Shown one piece after another: positions 7,535-14,145 of a stretch of 16,180 nt of DNA. The position numbers were made by a program, and so were the translations under genes. Under the pieces are notes generated by a model. It did no database searches. It was not told the origin of the DNA and saw nothing but the letters and a program-made list of their open reading frames with translations. Positions within the stretch are counted from its first letter, which is position 1; every line of letters starts with the position of its first letter. The DNA comes from an uncultured Collinsella sp. Its GTDB lineage: Bacteria; Actinomycetota; Coriobacteriia; Coriobacteriales; Coriobacteriaceae. Location of the stretch: contig CAUEQX010000027.1 of NCBI GenBank assembly GCA_959020035.1, positions 1 to 16,180 of the forward strand. Reading direction: 5' to 3'.

Positions 7535-7601
7535 AGTTGCGGTGAAATACGGACTGTTTGCGGCCGTCATGCGGCCAAACAGTCCGTATTTCACTGCAAC
7601 T
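7535..7601. repeat. 67-nt palindromic repeat, copy 1
   Basis: Arms of 26 bases (7535-7560 and 7576-7601) are reverse complements at 25 of 26 positions. The interior adds a GCCG/CGGC stem, giving one long hairpin. The ends read AGTTGC and GCAACT. It lies exactly between the stop codons of the convergent genes hyuA and yqeC. A second copy of the same length, identical at about 57 of 67 positions, lies at 10320-10386. It has no coding capacity and behaves like a REP-type or MITE-like intergenic palindrome; a bidirectional-terminator role is possible but no T-run follows on either strand. Confidence 0.85.
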
Positions 7602-7617
7602 GACGAGATGGGGCCGG

Positions 7618-8352
7618 CTATTTGAGGCTGCTGGCGACGACGGGGCGGCCGAGGGCTGCCTCGAAGCAGTCGGCCATCGTGGGGTCGCTGAGCGTGTCGA
7701 CTTGGTTGAGCATGACGCGTGCGGTGCTGAGCTCCAACGCCTGCATCTCGGCATTGAGCACCTGGGCGACGCGCTCGGGCGTGGCGATGTCGGTGAGTTC
7801 GCAGCCGCAACGCTCGCAAAAGAGCTCGGGGCGGTGGACGGCTTCGTTGATGGGTTTGCCGAGCCCCGAGGCGCCGACGACCCAGATGAGGTTGGCCGTG
7901 CTGGCGGGGACCACGGGCTCCCAAGCGGCATGCGCCTTGAGCGGGAGTCGCTTGCTACCGTCTGCCTCGGCCAGGACGTAGTCAAAGCGCTGCGCCAGCT
8001 GGTCGAGCGGCTCGGCAGGGGAGGAGAACTTGCCCGTCTCCGGGTCCAAGACACCAGCTTGGCAGATGCTTCCCCGCACAAGTCCCGTGCATGCCTCGCA
8101 GGTGCAGCCGGGAACATGCAGGGTCCCCGGCTTCCAAGGCGCGGAGTCCAGGCGACGGCTCGACCCGTCCCATGGCACGCCGGCGACGGGAAACATGTGC
8201 GTGGTGGTACAGAGAAGTACCCTGCCGCCGGCGCGCATGAGCTCGAGACCCAGCGTTTTCAGCAATGTCGACTTGCCGCCACTGCCGATAATTGCGGTAA
8301 TGCCCGGCTCGATCTTGAGCGCGGAGGCAAGGTTTCCGCTCGTCGTTTCCAT
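7618..8352 (-). CDS. yqeC: YqeC, selenium-dependent hydroxylase accessory protein
   Basis: A 244-residue protein of the YqeC family, co-occurring with YqeB and selenium-dependent molybdenum hydroxylases. It has a P-loop-like GSGGKST (23-29) and the family hallmark region at about 128-150 (LAEADGSKRLPLKAHAAWEP). Two cysteine groups stand out: C83, C85, C88 in PGCTCEAC and C179, C182, C184 in FCERCGC; they could bind a metal. The biochemical role is unknown; the family is assumed to help insert selenium or mature the cofactor. The ATG at 8352 is the only start that keeps the P-loop at its usual distance; the ribosome-binding site is weak. The gene is divergent from yqeB across a 102-base AT-rich region and converges on hyuA. 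Confidence 0.88.
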   Translation of the reverse strand: METTSGNLASALKIEPGITAIIGSGGKSTLLKTLGLELMRAGGRVLLCTTTHMFPVAGVPWDGSSRRLDSAPWKPGTLHVPGCTCEACTGLVRGSICQAGVLDPETGKFSSPAEPLDQLAQRFDYVLAEADGSKRLPLKAHAAWEPVVPASTANLIWVVGASGLGKPINEAVHRPELFCERCGCELTDIATPERVAQVLNAEMQALELSTARVMLNQVDTLSDPTMADCFEAALGRPVVASSLK

Positions 8353-8454
8353 CTGTTCACCGCCGTATAATACTGTGATAATAAATAATCATCAGAGTAG
8401 CGGTCGAACCGCTTTTGCTCTGCTCAAACCGTAGCACAGGGAGGTGCCCCGGGA
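8353..8454. promoter_or_regulatory. Divergent yqeC / yqeB regulatory region
   Basis: The region separates two divergent starts. It contains TATAAT on the plus strand (8366-8371), which lacks a good -35 hexamer at the usual spacing, followed by an AT-rich stretch to about 8393 that offers -10-like sequences on the minus strand too (TATTAT, TTTATT). A compact hairpin, AGCGGT (8399-8404) with ACCGCT (8408-8413) and a 3-base loop, is followed by TTT; it could be an operator or a weak terminator in the yqeB leader. Exact start sites cannot be fixed by eye. Confidence 0.45.
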
Positions 8455-9249
8455 ATGCTCGTTTATGTTCGCGGTGCCGGCGATATCGCCACGGGCGTCG
8501 CCGCTCGCTTGGTGCGCGCCGGCGTGTCGGTCGTTATGGCCGATATTGCGGTTCCCACGTGCATCCGCCGCACAATCAGTTTTTGCGAGGCCATTCGCCT
8601 GGGCGAGGTCGAGGTCGAAGGCATTCGCGCTCGCTTGGCGCAGACGCCGGCTGAGGCGCTTGCGATTACCGAGGCCGGAGACGTCGCCGTTGTGGTGGAC
8701 CCCCAGGCCAAGATGCTCGGTGAGTTGAAACCCGCGGCTGTGGTCGACGCGATTTTGGCTAAGCGCAACTTGGGTACCACGCGCGACATGGCGCCTGCCG
8801 TCATCGCCGTGGGGCCGGGCTTTACCGCGCCGGTTGACTGCGATGCCGTGGTCGAGACCATGCGCGGGCATTTTCTCGGCCGTGTCATTACCCAAGGTTC
8901 GCCCCAGCCCAACACGGGCGTGCCAGGCATTATCGCCGGCTATGGTAAAGAGCGCGTTATCCACAGCCCCGCCGCCGGCGTGTTTCGGTCCGACCACGCA
9001 ATCGGCGACATCGTGAGCGCCGGAGACGTGATTGGCTATGCGGGCGATACGCCCATGTGCACGCAGATCGATGGCTGTCTGCGCGGGCTTTTGGCGAACG
9101 GCGTGCAGGTGACTGAGGGCTTTAAATGCGCCGATGTCGATCCGCGCGGCGATGCCAGCTATATCAACTACATTTCGGACAAGGCGACGTCGGTCGGCGG
9201 CGGCGTGCTCGAGGCACTCGCTATGCTCACCGGTGTATTCCAGGGATAG
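8455..9249 (+). CDS. yqeB: YqeB/EF2563-family selenium-dependent molybdenum hydroxylase protein
   Basis: A 264-residue protein of the EF2563 type. The N-terminal RGAGDIATGVAARL (6-19) and PTCIRRTISF (34-43) are strong family signatures; GPGFTAP (120-126) and DVDPRGD (227-233) also fit. The family co-occurs with selenium-dependent molybdenum hydroxylases, SelD and YqeC; its molecular action is not established. It matches the short EF2563 form, whereas E. coli YqeB is longer. The ATG at 8455 has GGGAGG about 10 bases upstream. The XdhC-family gene follows after 9 bases, so the two are almost certainly co-transcribed. Confidence 0.9.
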   Translation: MLVYVRGAGDIATGVAARLVRAGVSVVMADIAVPTCIRRTISFCEAIRLGEVEVEGIRARLAQTPAEALAITEAGDVAVVVDPQAKMLGELKPAAVVDAILAKRNLGTTRDMAPAVIAVGPGFTAPVDCDAVVETMRGHFLGRVITQGSPQPNTGVPGIIAGYGKERVIHSPAAGVFRSDHAIGDIVSAGDVIGYAGDTPMCTQIDGCLRGLLANGVQVTEGFKCADVDPRGDASYINYISDKATSVGGGVLEALAMLTGVFQG

Positions 9250-9258
9250 GAAATTGCA

Positions 9259-10302
9259 ATGGAAAAGCTCGATGTGGTGAATGCTGCGCTTGGCGCTCTG
9301 AAGGCCGGTAAGACGTGCGAGTTGGTGGTAGTTGCCGGCACGGCAGGGTCGTCACCGCGCGGTGTGGGCGCATGGATGGCCGTCTTTGCCGATGGCAGCC
9401 AGGCGGGCACCATCGGCGGCGGCAAGATTGAGCTCTTTGCGCTGGACGAGGCGCGCGAGCTCCTGAGCGCGGGTCAGTCGCGTCTGGTCCGCTACACCAT
9501 GGGCGGCGAGAACTCCGATACCGGCATGATCTGCGGCGGAGCCATCTGCCTGTGCTACCTGCACCTGGATGTATCGCAGGTGCCGTTGTTCCAGTCGGTT
9601 GCCGACGTCTTGGCGTATCGACGCATTGGCGACTTCGTCATCGACTTTGAACCGTTTGTCATTCAGGCCCTCGAGGGCGATGTGGCCGAGTACCATGGCG
9701 GGGCATCGCGCCATACCATTGCCGGCTGCCCCGAGCTTTCGCTGGTGGAGGAGGGGAGTAAGGTCACCTACACCAACGCCGCCTCCGAGATTCCCCCGGC
9801 GCACATCGAGACGCTCTGCCCCGAGGGCCTGACCTACATCTTTGGCTGCGGACACGTGGGCGCCGCGACGGCGCGCGTGCTCACGGCGGCGGGCTTTGCC
9901 GTTGTGGCGTGCGATGACCGCCCCGGCACGCTGACGCCCGAATGGGTGCCCGGTGTCTACGACCGTCGTCTGGTCGACTACAAGAGCCTGAGCAAGCAGT
10001 GCCCCATCGGCCCGCGCGACCTGGTGGTCGTCGCCACGGCGGGTCACAAGTCCGATATCGACGTGGTGATTCAGGCCATGCGTGCCAAACCCGCCTATCT
10101 GGGCTGCCTGGGCTCGCGTCGCAAGACGGCCTTTGTGCGCGCCCGCCTGGAGCAGGAGGGCTTTACGCAGGACCAGATCGACGAGCTGCACCTTCCGATC
10201 GGTGTTGCCATCGAGGCCGAGGACCCCGAAGAAATCGCCATCTCCATCGCCGCCGAGATGATCCACCTGCGCCGCACCAAACTCGTCCCCCGCAAGCGCT
10301 AA
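9259..10302 (+). CDS. XdhC/CoxI-family molybdenum hydroxylase maturation protein
   Basis: A 347-residue two-domain protein. The N-terminal XdhC/CoxI domain shows GSSPRGVGAWM (30-40), GTIGGG (50-55) and MICGG (90-94). The C-terminal Rossmann domain starts at about 192 with FGCGHVGAATARVL and carries CDDRP (218-222) and GSRRKT. In characterised systems XdhC binds sulfurated molybdenum cofactor and delivers it to xanthine dehydrogenase; in selenium systems a homologue presumably serves the selenium-containing hydroxylase. The ATG has AGGAAA 9 bases upstream, and the gene lies 9 bases after yqeB. The hydroxylase it would serve is not in the window. The second palindromic repeat begins 18 bases after the stop. 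Confidence 0.9.
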   Translation: MEKLDVVNAALGALKAGKTCELVVVAGTAGSSPRGVGAWMAVFADGSQAGTIGGGKIELFALDEARELLSAGQSRLVRYTMGGENSDTGMICGGAICLCYLHLDVSQVPLFQSVADVLAYRRIGDFVIDFEPFVIQALEGDVAEYHGGASRHTIAGCPELSLVEEGSKVTYTNAASEIPPAHIETLCPEGLTYIFGCGHVGAATARVLTAAGFAVVACDDRPGTLTPEWVPGVYDRRLVDYKSLSKQCPIGPRDLVVVATAGHKSDIDVVIQAMRAKPAYLGCLGSRRKTAFVRARLEQEGFTQDQIDELHLPIGVAIEAEDPEEIAISIAAEMIHLRRTKLVPRKR

Positions 10303-10319
10303 TCGCATCCCCACCAATA

Positions 10320-10386
10320 AGTTGCGGTGAAATACGGATTGTTTAAGCCTGTTAGGCCGCCAAACAGTCCCTATTTCACCGCAACT
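10320..10386. repeat. 67-nt palindromic repeat, copy 2
   Basis: This copy has the same 67-base length and the same AGTTGC...GCAACT ends as the copy at 7535-7601. The outer arms pair with few mismatches, and the interior forms its own GCCT/AGGC stem with a GTT loop. About 10 positions differ from copy 1, mainly in the centre. It lies 17 bases after the XdhC-family stop. ACTACTTTTTGGG follows on the plus strand, so here the hairpin plus T5 could act as a terminator, although the T-run is offset by about four bases. Confidence 0.85.
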
Positions 10387-10613
10387 ACTTTTTGGGATCC
10401 ATTTGTGCGGGGGAGTTGTGGAGTTGTGCAGGCAGACGAGGTTTTTCTGGAAATACGCTCCCGATGCGCGTATAGTACCGATTGTTTTGTCGGCTCCTGC
10501 TGCGTCGAGTCCAAACCGCAAAATGCCATGAGCGGCGCGGATGCAGCCAGGAGGCACGAGGACAACCCATCGTGGCCACGCCCCGTGCTTAAAACCCCAA
10601 GAAGGAGTGAACA
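10387..10613 (+). promoter_or_regulatory. Promoter and leader region of the rplE operon
   Basis: No gene is seen between the palindromic repeat and rplE: in particular, no 3' end of rplX or any ribosomal protein is readable in any plus-strand frame. A promoter candidate is TGGAAA (10448-10453), 17 bases, TATAGT (10471-10476), which would give a leader of about 130 bases. A long hairpin follows at 10494-10553. AAGGAG 7 bases before the rplE ATG is the ribosome-binding site. The open frames here look non-coding. Confidence 0.6.
10494..10553 (+). other. Long leader hairpin upstream of rplE
   Basis: CTCCTG (10494-10499) plus CTGCGTC (10500-10506) pairs with GATGCAG (10540-10546) plus CAGGAG (10548-10553): 13 base pairs including one G-U, interrupted by a single bulged C at 10547. 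A smaller CCGC/GCGG stem sits inside the loop. The structure is 60 bases before the rplE start, just after the promoter candidate, and has no T-run. It could be a site for autogenous control by a ribosomal protein; S8 controls the spc operon in E. coli, but I cannot show an S8-type core here. Confidence 0.4.
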
Positions 10614-11171
10614 ATGGCAGAAGAGAAGTATGTGCCGCGTCTGAAGACCAAGTACAACAACGAGGTCAAGCAGCAGCTTCAGGACAAGTTCCAGTACGAG
10701 AACGTCATGATGATCCCCAAGTTTGAGAAGATCGTCGTGAACATGGGCGTCGGCGAGGCCGCTACCGATTCCAAGGCCATCGACGGTGCCGTGCGCGACC
10801 TGCGCGCCATCACCGGCCAGCAGCCGATGATCACCCGTGCCCGCAAGTCCATCGCTACCTTCCGCCTGCGCGCTGGTATGCCGATCGGCTGCAAGGTTAC
10901 CCTGCGTGGCGACCGTATGTGGGAGTTCTTCGATCGTCTGACCTCCGTCGCGATCCCCCGTATCCGCGACTTCCGCGGCATCTCCGCCAAGAGCTTCGAC
11001 GGCCGTGGTAACTTCTCCATGGGCGTCACCGAGCAGCTCATCTTCCCCGAGATCGACTTCGACTCCGTCGATCACCAGCGCGGTATGGACATCACTTTCG
11101 TGACCACCGCCAATACCGATGAGGAGGCCAAGGCCCTTCTGGACGCCTTCGGTTTCCCGTTCAAGAAATAG
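10614..11171 (+). CDS. rplE: 50S ribosomal protein L5
   Basis: A 185-residue L5 of normal length, binding 5S rRNA in the central protuberance. Recognisable segments are MIPKFEKIVVNMGVGEA (about 33-49), the TRARKSIATFRLR region, and RIRDFRGI (about 117-124). It is the first gene of the ribosomal block here, with AAGGAG before the ATG. In most bacteria L5 follows rplN and rplX; here it follows a non-coding leader and a purine gene cluster. Confidence 0.97.
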   Translation: MAEEKYVPRLKTKYNNEVKQQLQDKFQYENVMMIPKFEKIVVNMGVGEAATDSKAIDGAVRDLRAITGQQPMITRARKSIATFRLRAGMPIGCKVTLRGDRMWEFFDRLTSVAIPRIRDFRGISAKSFDGRGNFSMGVTEQLIFPEIDFDSVDHQRGMDITFVTTANTDEEAKALLDAFGFPFKK

Positions 11172-11186
11172 GTTCACCTGCCCTAT

Positions 11187-11216
11187 AAGCGCCGTTCCCA
11201 CAAGGGGGCGGCGCTT
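11187..11216 (+). other. Intercistronic hairpin rplE-rpsN
   Basis: AAGCGCCG (11187-11194) and CGGCGCTT (11209-11216) form a perfect 8-bp stem with a 14-base loop in the 79-base gap. No T-run follows, so it is more likely an mRNA processing or stability element than a terminator. Confidence 0.45.
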
Positions 11217-11250
11217 GGGGCGAACAATACTCTATGTGAGGAGGATATAA

Positions 11251-11436
11251 GTGGCTAAGACATCGATGATCGTCAAGTGCAATCGCAAGCAGAAGTTCTC
11301 TACTCGTGAGTACACGCGCTGCCAGCGCTGCGGCCGTCCGCACTCTGTGTACCGCAAGTTCGGCCTGTGCCGTGTCTGCTTCCGCGAGCTTGCACTCAAG
11401 GGCGAGCTTCCCGGCGTTAAAAAGGCCAGCTGGTAA
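11251..11436 (+). CDS. rpsN: 30S ribosomal protein S14, zinc-binding type
   Basis: A 61-residue S14 of the short zinc type (also called rpsZ), with the four zinc cysteines C24, C27 (RCQRCG) and C40, C43 (LCRVC). The start is GTG at 11251, supported by GAGGAGG 6 bases upstream and by the family start MAKTSMIVK. It sits in the standard place between L5 and S8, but with gaps of 79 and 119 bases on the two sides, both containing hairpins. Confidence 0.96.
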   Translation: MAKTSMIVKCNRKQKFSTREYTRCQRCGRPHSVYRKFGLCRVCFRELALKGELPGVKKASW

Positions 11437-11491
11437 GTCACTACCAGCGTTTCAAGCATCAGTTTGGAACAGGGAAAACGCGCTAAAAAGG

Positions 11492-11514
11492 CTTTGCCGT
11501 TAAGGGCGGCGAAG
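11492..11514 (+). other. Intercistronic hairpin rpsN-rpsH
   Basis: CTTTGCCG (11492-11499) pairs with CGGCGAAG (11507-11514): 8 bp including one U-G, with a 7-base loop. It sits in the 119-base spacer, which otherwise shows no coding sequence. No T-run is present. Confidence 0.35.
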
Positions 11515-11555
11515 AACCAAGAGCACGTGTTCATCAAGAACGAAGGAGAATCTGT

Positions 11556-11954
11556 ATGAACCTTACAGACCCGATCGCAGATATGCTTACGCGCATCCGT
11601 AACGCTAACTCTGTGAACAAGGCCACGGTCTCCATGCCGAGCAGCAAGAAGCTCGTCGAGATCGCTCGTGTTCTGCACGAGGAGGGCTACATCGAGGGCT
11701 ACGATGTCGAGGACACCGTTCCCCAGAAGACTCTGCACATCACGCTTAAGTATGGTCCCAAGAAGGCTAAGGTCATCAACGGCATCCGCCGCATTTCCAA
11801 GCCGGGCCTGCGTAAGTACACCGGCGTTGCCGACATGCCCCGCGTCCGCGGTGGCCTTGGTACCGCCATTATTTCCACCAGCCATGGCGTCATGACCGAC
11901 CGCGATGCTCGCAAGCACAACGTCGGCGGCGAGATCATCGCTTACGTCTGGTAA
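11556..11954 (+). CDS. rpsH: 30S ribosomal protein S8
   Basis: A 132-residue S8, an early 16S rRNA-binding protein of normal length. The start MNLTDPIADMLTRIRNA and the C-terminal GGEIIAYVW are typical, as is GLGTAIISTSHGVMTDRDA (about 105-123). AAGGAG lies 7 bases before the ATG. In E. coli S8 is the translational repressor of the spc operon; whether this holds here is unknown. Confidence 0.97.
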   Translation: MNLTDPIADMLTRIRNANSVNKATVSMPSSKKLVEIARVLHEEGYIEGYDVEDTVPQKTLHITLKYGPKKAKVINGIRRISKPGLRKYTGVADMPRVRGGLGTAIISTSHGVMTDRDARKHNVGGEIIAYVW

Positions 11955-11987
11955 TTCGCTCGGTAGGTAGAAGGAAAGGAGATCACC

Positions 11988-12524
11988 GTGTCTCGTATCG
12001 GTAATAAGCCTGTCCAGATTCCCGCCGGAGTCGAAGTGGCAGTCAACGGCAACAACGTTGTCGTCAAGGGCCCCAAGGGCCAGCTCGAGCTCGATGTCTT
12101 TGAGAAGCTCGCTATCAACGTCGAGGACAACGTCCTCACCGTTTCCCGTCCCGACGACGAGCGTGAGACCCGTGCCCGCCACGGCCTCACCCGCGCCCTC
12201 ATCCACAACATGGTTGTTGGCGTTTCCGAGGGCTTCGAGAAGAAGCTCGAGCTCGCCGGCGTCGGTTACCGCGTGCAGCAGAAGGGCAAGAACCTCGAGT
12301 TCTCCCTGGGCTTCTCGCACCCCGTGATCGTCGAGGCTCCCGAGGGCATCACCTTCGAGGTTCCCGACAACACCCACGTGAACGTCAAGGGTATCAACAA
12401 GCAGCAGGTCGGTCAGATCGCCGCTGAGATCCGCGGCCATCGTCCTCCCGAGCCTTACAAGGGCAAGGGTATCCACTACGTTGGCGAGCACATCCGCCGC
12501 AAGCTGGGTAAGGCCGCCAAGTAG
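11988..12524 (+). CDS. rplF: 50S ribosomal protein L6
   Basis: A 178-residue L6 starting at GTG (11988), with AAAGGAGA upstream. It shows the start SRIGNKPVQIPAGV, the two homologous L6 folds (about 10-82 and 90-165), and the C-terminal signature RGHRPPEPYKGKGIHY (about 149-164). It lies 33 bases after rpsH. Confidence 0.97.
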   Translation: MSRIGNKPVQIPAGVEVAVNGNNVVVKGPKGQLELDVFEKLAINVEDNVLTVSRPDDERETRARHGLTRALIHNMVVGVSEGFEKKLELAGVGYRVQQKGKNLEFSLGFSHPVIVEAPEGITFEVPDNTHVNVKGINKQQVGQIAAEIRGHRPPEPYKGKGIHYVGEHIRRKLGKAAK

Positions 12525-12549
12525 TCGTAACCGACTCACTCGCATAAGA

Positions 12550-12571
12550 CCAGCACCCCGTCAGGTGCTGG
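12550..12571 (+). other. Intercistronic hairpin rplF-rplR
   Basis: CCAGCACC (12550-12557) and GGTGCTGG (12564-12571) form a perfect 8-bp stem with a 6-base loop. A TTTTT run occurs only 11 bases later and is part of the rplR leader, so strong termination is unlikely; a processing or pausing site is more plausible. Confidence 0.45.
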
Positions 12572-12599
12572 CAAGATCAACCTTTTTAGGAGTTTACGT

Positions 12600-12968
12600 A
12601 TGAACAAGCATAAGGCGAAGCTGGAAGGCCTCAAGCGTCGTCAGCGTCGTGTTCGCGGCAAGGTCTCGGGTACCTCCGAGCGTCCGCGTCTTCGCGTGAC
12701 CCGTACTAACGCCAACATCTATGCCCAGATCATCGACGACAGCAAGGGCTCCAGCCTGACGCTCGTCTCTGCCTCGACCCTCGAGGCCGAGTTCAAGGGC
12801 ACCCACACCTCGAACAAGGAGGCTGCGGAGAAGGTCGGTCAGCTCGTTGGCAAGCGCGCCATCGAGGCCGGCATCACCAAGGTCGCCTTCGATCGCGGTG
12901 GCCGTATCTACCATGGCCGCGTCAAGGCCCTCGCCGACGGTGCTCGTGCCGCCGGTCTCGAGTTCTAG
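12600..12968 (+). CDS. rplR: 50S ribosomal protein L18
   Basis: A 122-residue L18, a 5S rRNA-binding protein. The basic N-terminus (about 1-25), RPRLRVTRTNANIYAQIIDD (about 28-47) and the end FDRGGRIYHGRVKALADGAR (about 99-118) are typical. TTAGGAG lies upstream of the ATG. rpsE follows after 14 bases. Confidence 0.97.
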   Translation: MNKHKAKLEGLKRRQRRVRGKVSGTSERPRLRVTRTNANIYAQIIDDSKGSSLTLVSASTLEAEFKGTHTSNKEAAEKVGQLVGKRAIEAGITKVAFDRGGRIYHGRVKALADGARAAGLEF

Positions 12969-12982
12969 GAGGTATGTAGCAC

Positions 12983-13507
12983 ATGGCTCGTAATCAGAAG
13001 CAGCAGCGCGAGGCCTCCGAGTTCGAGGAGCGCGTCGTTTACATCAACCGCGTGTCGAAGACCGTCAAGGGTGGTCGTCGCATGAGCCTCGTCGCTCTCG
13101 TCGTCGTTGGCGACGGCAAGGGCAACGTCGGCGTTGGCATGGGCAAGTCCGCTGAGGTGCCCATGGCCATCTCCAAGGCATCTCTCGATGCCAAGAAGAA
13201 CATGTTCCACGTGCCAGTGACCGAGCAGGGCACCATCCCGCACGAGGTTCTCGGCCACTTTGGTGCCGGCCGCATCATCATCAAGCCCGCTGTCGAGGGT
13301 ACCGGCGTTATCGCCGGCGGCGCTGTGCGTCCCCTCTTCGAGCTTGCTGGCATCAAGAACGTCCTGTCCAAGTCCCTCGGTACCGACAACGGCCTCAACA
13401 TCATCAAGGCTGCCGTCGAGGGCCTCAAGGAGCTCTCCAGCCCTGAGGACGTCGCGGCTCGCCGTGGCCTGACGGTCTCCGAGATGTTCGTCGGTAAGGA
13501 GAACTAA
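12983..13507 (+). CDS. rpsE: 30S ribosomal protein S5
   Basis: A 174-residue S5. The N-terminal double-stranded-RNA-binding-type domain covers about residues 13-77 (FEERVVYINRVSKTVKGGRR and GKGNVGVGMGKS), and the C-terminal S5 domain contains GAVRPLFELAGIKNVLSKS (about 115-133). The start ATG has GGAGG 10 bases upstream, overlapping the end of rplR. rpmD starts 2 bases after the stop, so the two are probably translationally coupled. Confidence 0.97.
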   Translation: MARNQKQQREASEFEERVVYINRVSKTVKGGRRMSLVALVVVGDGKGNVGVGMGKSAEVPMAISKASLDAKKNMFHVPVTEQGTIPHEVLGHFGAGRIIIKPAVEGTGVIAGGAVRPLFELAGIKNVLSKSLGTDNGLNIIKAAVEGLKELSSPEDVAARRGLTVSEMFVGKEN

Positions 13508-13509
13508 GC

Positions 13510-13692
13510 ATGGCTGACACCATCAAGATCAAGCAGGTCCGCAGCACCAACGGTTGCAAGCAGGACCAGGTCCGTACTGTCCGTGCCCTCGGTCTCCACA
13601 GGATCCGCGAGGTTCGCGAGATTGCTGACAACGAGTCCGTCCGCGGCATGATCTTCAAGGTCAAGCACCTTGTCGAGATTGTAGAGGAGTAG
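13510..13692 (+). CDS. rpmD: 50S ribosomal protein L30
   Basis: A 60-residue L30 of normal length, with IKIKQVRSTNGCKQDQ and VRALGLHRIREVRE. Its ribosome-binding site AAGGAG lies inside the end of rpsE, and rplO starts 3 bases after its stop, which suggests coupled translation. Confidence 0.95.
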   Translation: MADTIKIKQVRSTNGCKQDQVRTVRALGLHRIREVREIADNESVRGMIFKVKHLVEIVEE

Positions 13693-13695
13693 CAA

Positions 13696-14145
13696 ATGCA
13701 GCTTCACGATCTTACTCCCGCGCCCGGTTCCACCAAGAACCGCAAGCGCGTCGGCCGTGGCAATTCTTCGGGTCACGGCACCACTTCTGGCCGCGGCCAG
13801 AAGGGCCAGGGTTCCCGCTCTGGCGGCACCAAGGGTGCCGGCTTCGAGGGTGGCCAGACTCCGCTGGCTATGCGCCTGCCCAAGCTTCCGGGCTTCCGTA
13901 ACCCCCGTCGTATCGAGTACACCGCTGTTAACGTTGAGCGTCTCGAGCGTAAGTTCGAGGACGGCGCTGTGATCGACGGTGCCGCTCTTAAGGCCGCTCG
14001 CATCACCAAGAGCGAGTTCGAGCCCGTCAAGGTGCTCGGCAATGGTGAGCTCACCAAGAAGTTCACGGTCAAGGTCGACAAGGTCAGCGCTTCTGCGCAG
14101 GCCAAGATCGAGGCCGCCGGCGGAAAGGTCGAGCTGCCGTGCTAA
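13696..14145 (+). CDS. rplO: 50S ribosomal protein L15
   Basis: A 149-residue L15. The basic, glycine-rich N-terminal extension (about 10-50, with RVGRGNSSGHGTTSGRGQKG) and PLAMRLPKLPGFRNP (about 56-70) are diagnostic. GAGGAG precedes the ATG. Its last two codons and stop overlap the start of secY by 7 bases. Confidence 0.97.
   Translation: MQLHDLTPAPGSTKNRKRVGRGNSSGHGTTSGRGQKGQGSRSGGTKGAGFEGGQTPLAMRLPKLPGFRNPRRIEYTAVNVERLERKFEDGAVIDGAALKAARITKSEFEPVKVLGNGELTKKFTVKVDKVSASAQAKIEAAGGKVELPC

Noticed and set aside
6807..8117. Minus-strand open frame of 436 codons spanning yqeC and the end of hyuA
   Set aside because: Runs out of frame with yqeC and through the palindromic repeat; Arg/Pro/Ser-rich shadow translation.
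10327..10644. Plus-strand open frame through the rplE leader
   Set aside because: It begins inside the palindromic repeat, has no ribosome-binding site, and runs into rplE in the wrong frame.
11232..12545. Minus-strand open frame of 437 codons opposite rpsN, rpsH and rplF
   Set aside because: Lies wholly opposite three ribosomal protein genes; low-complexity antisense translation.
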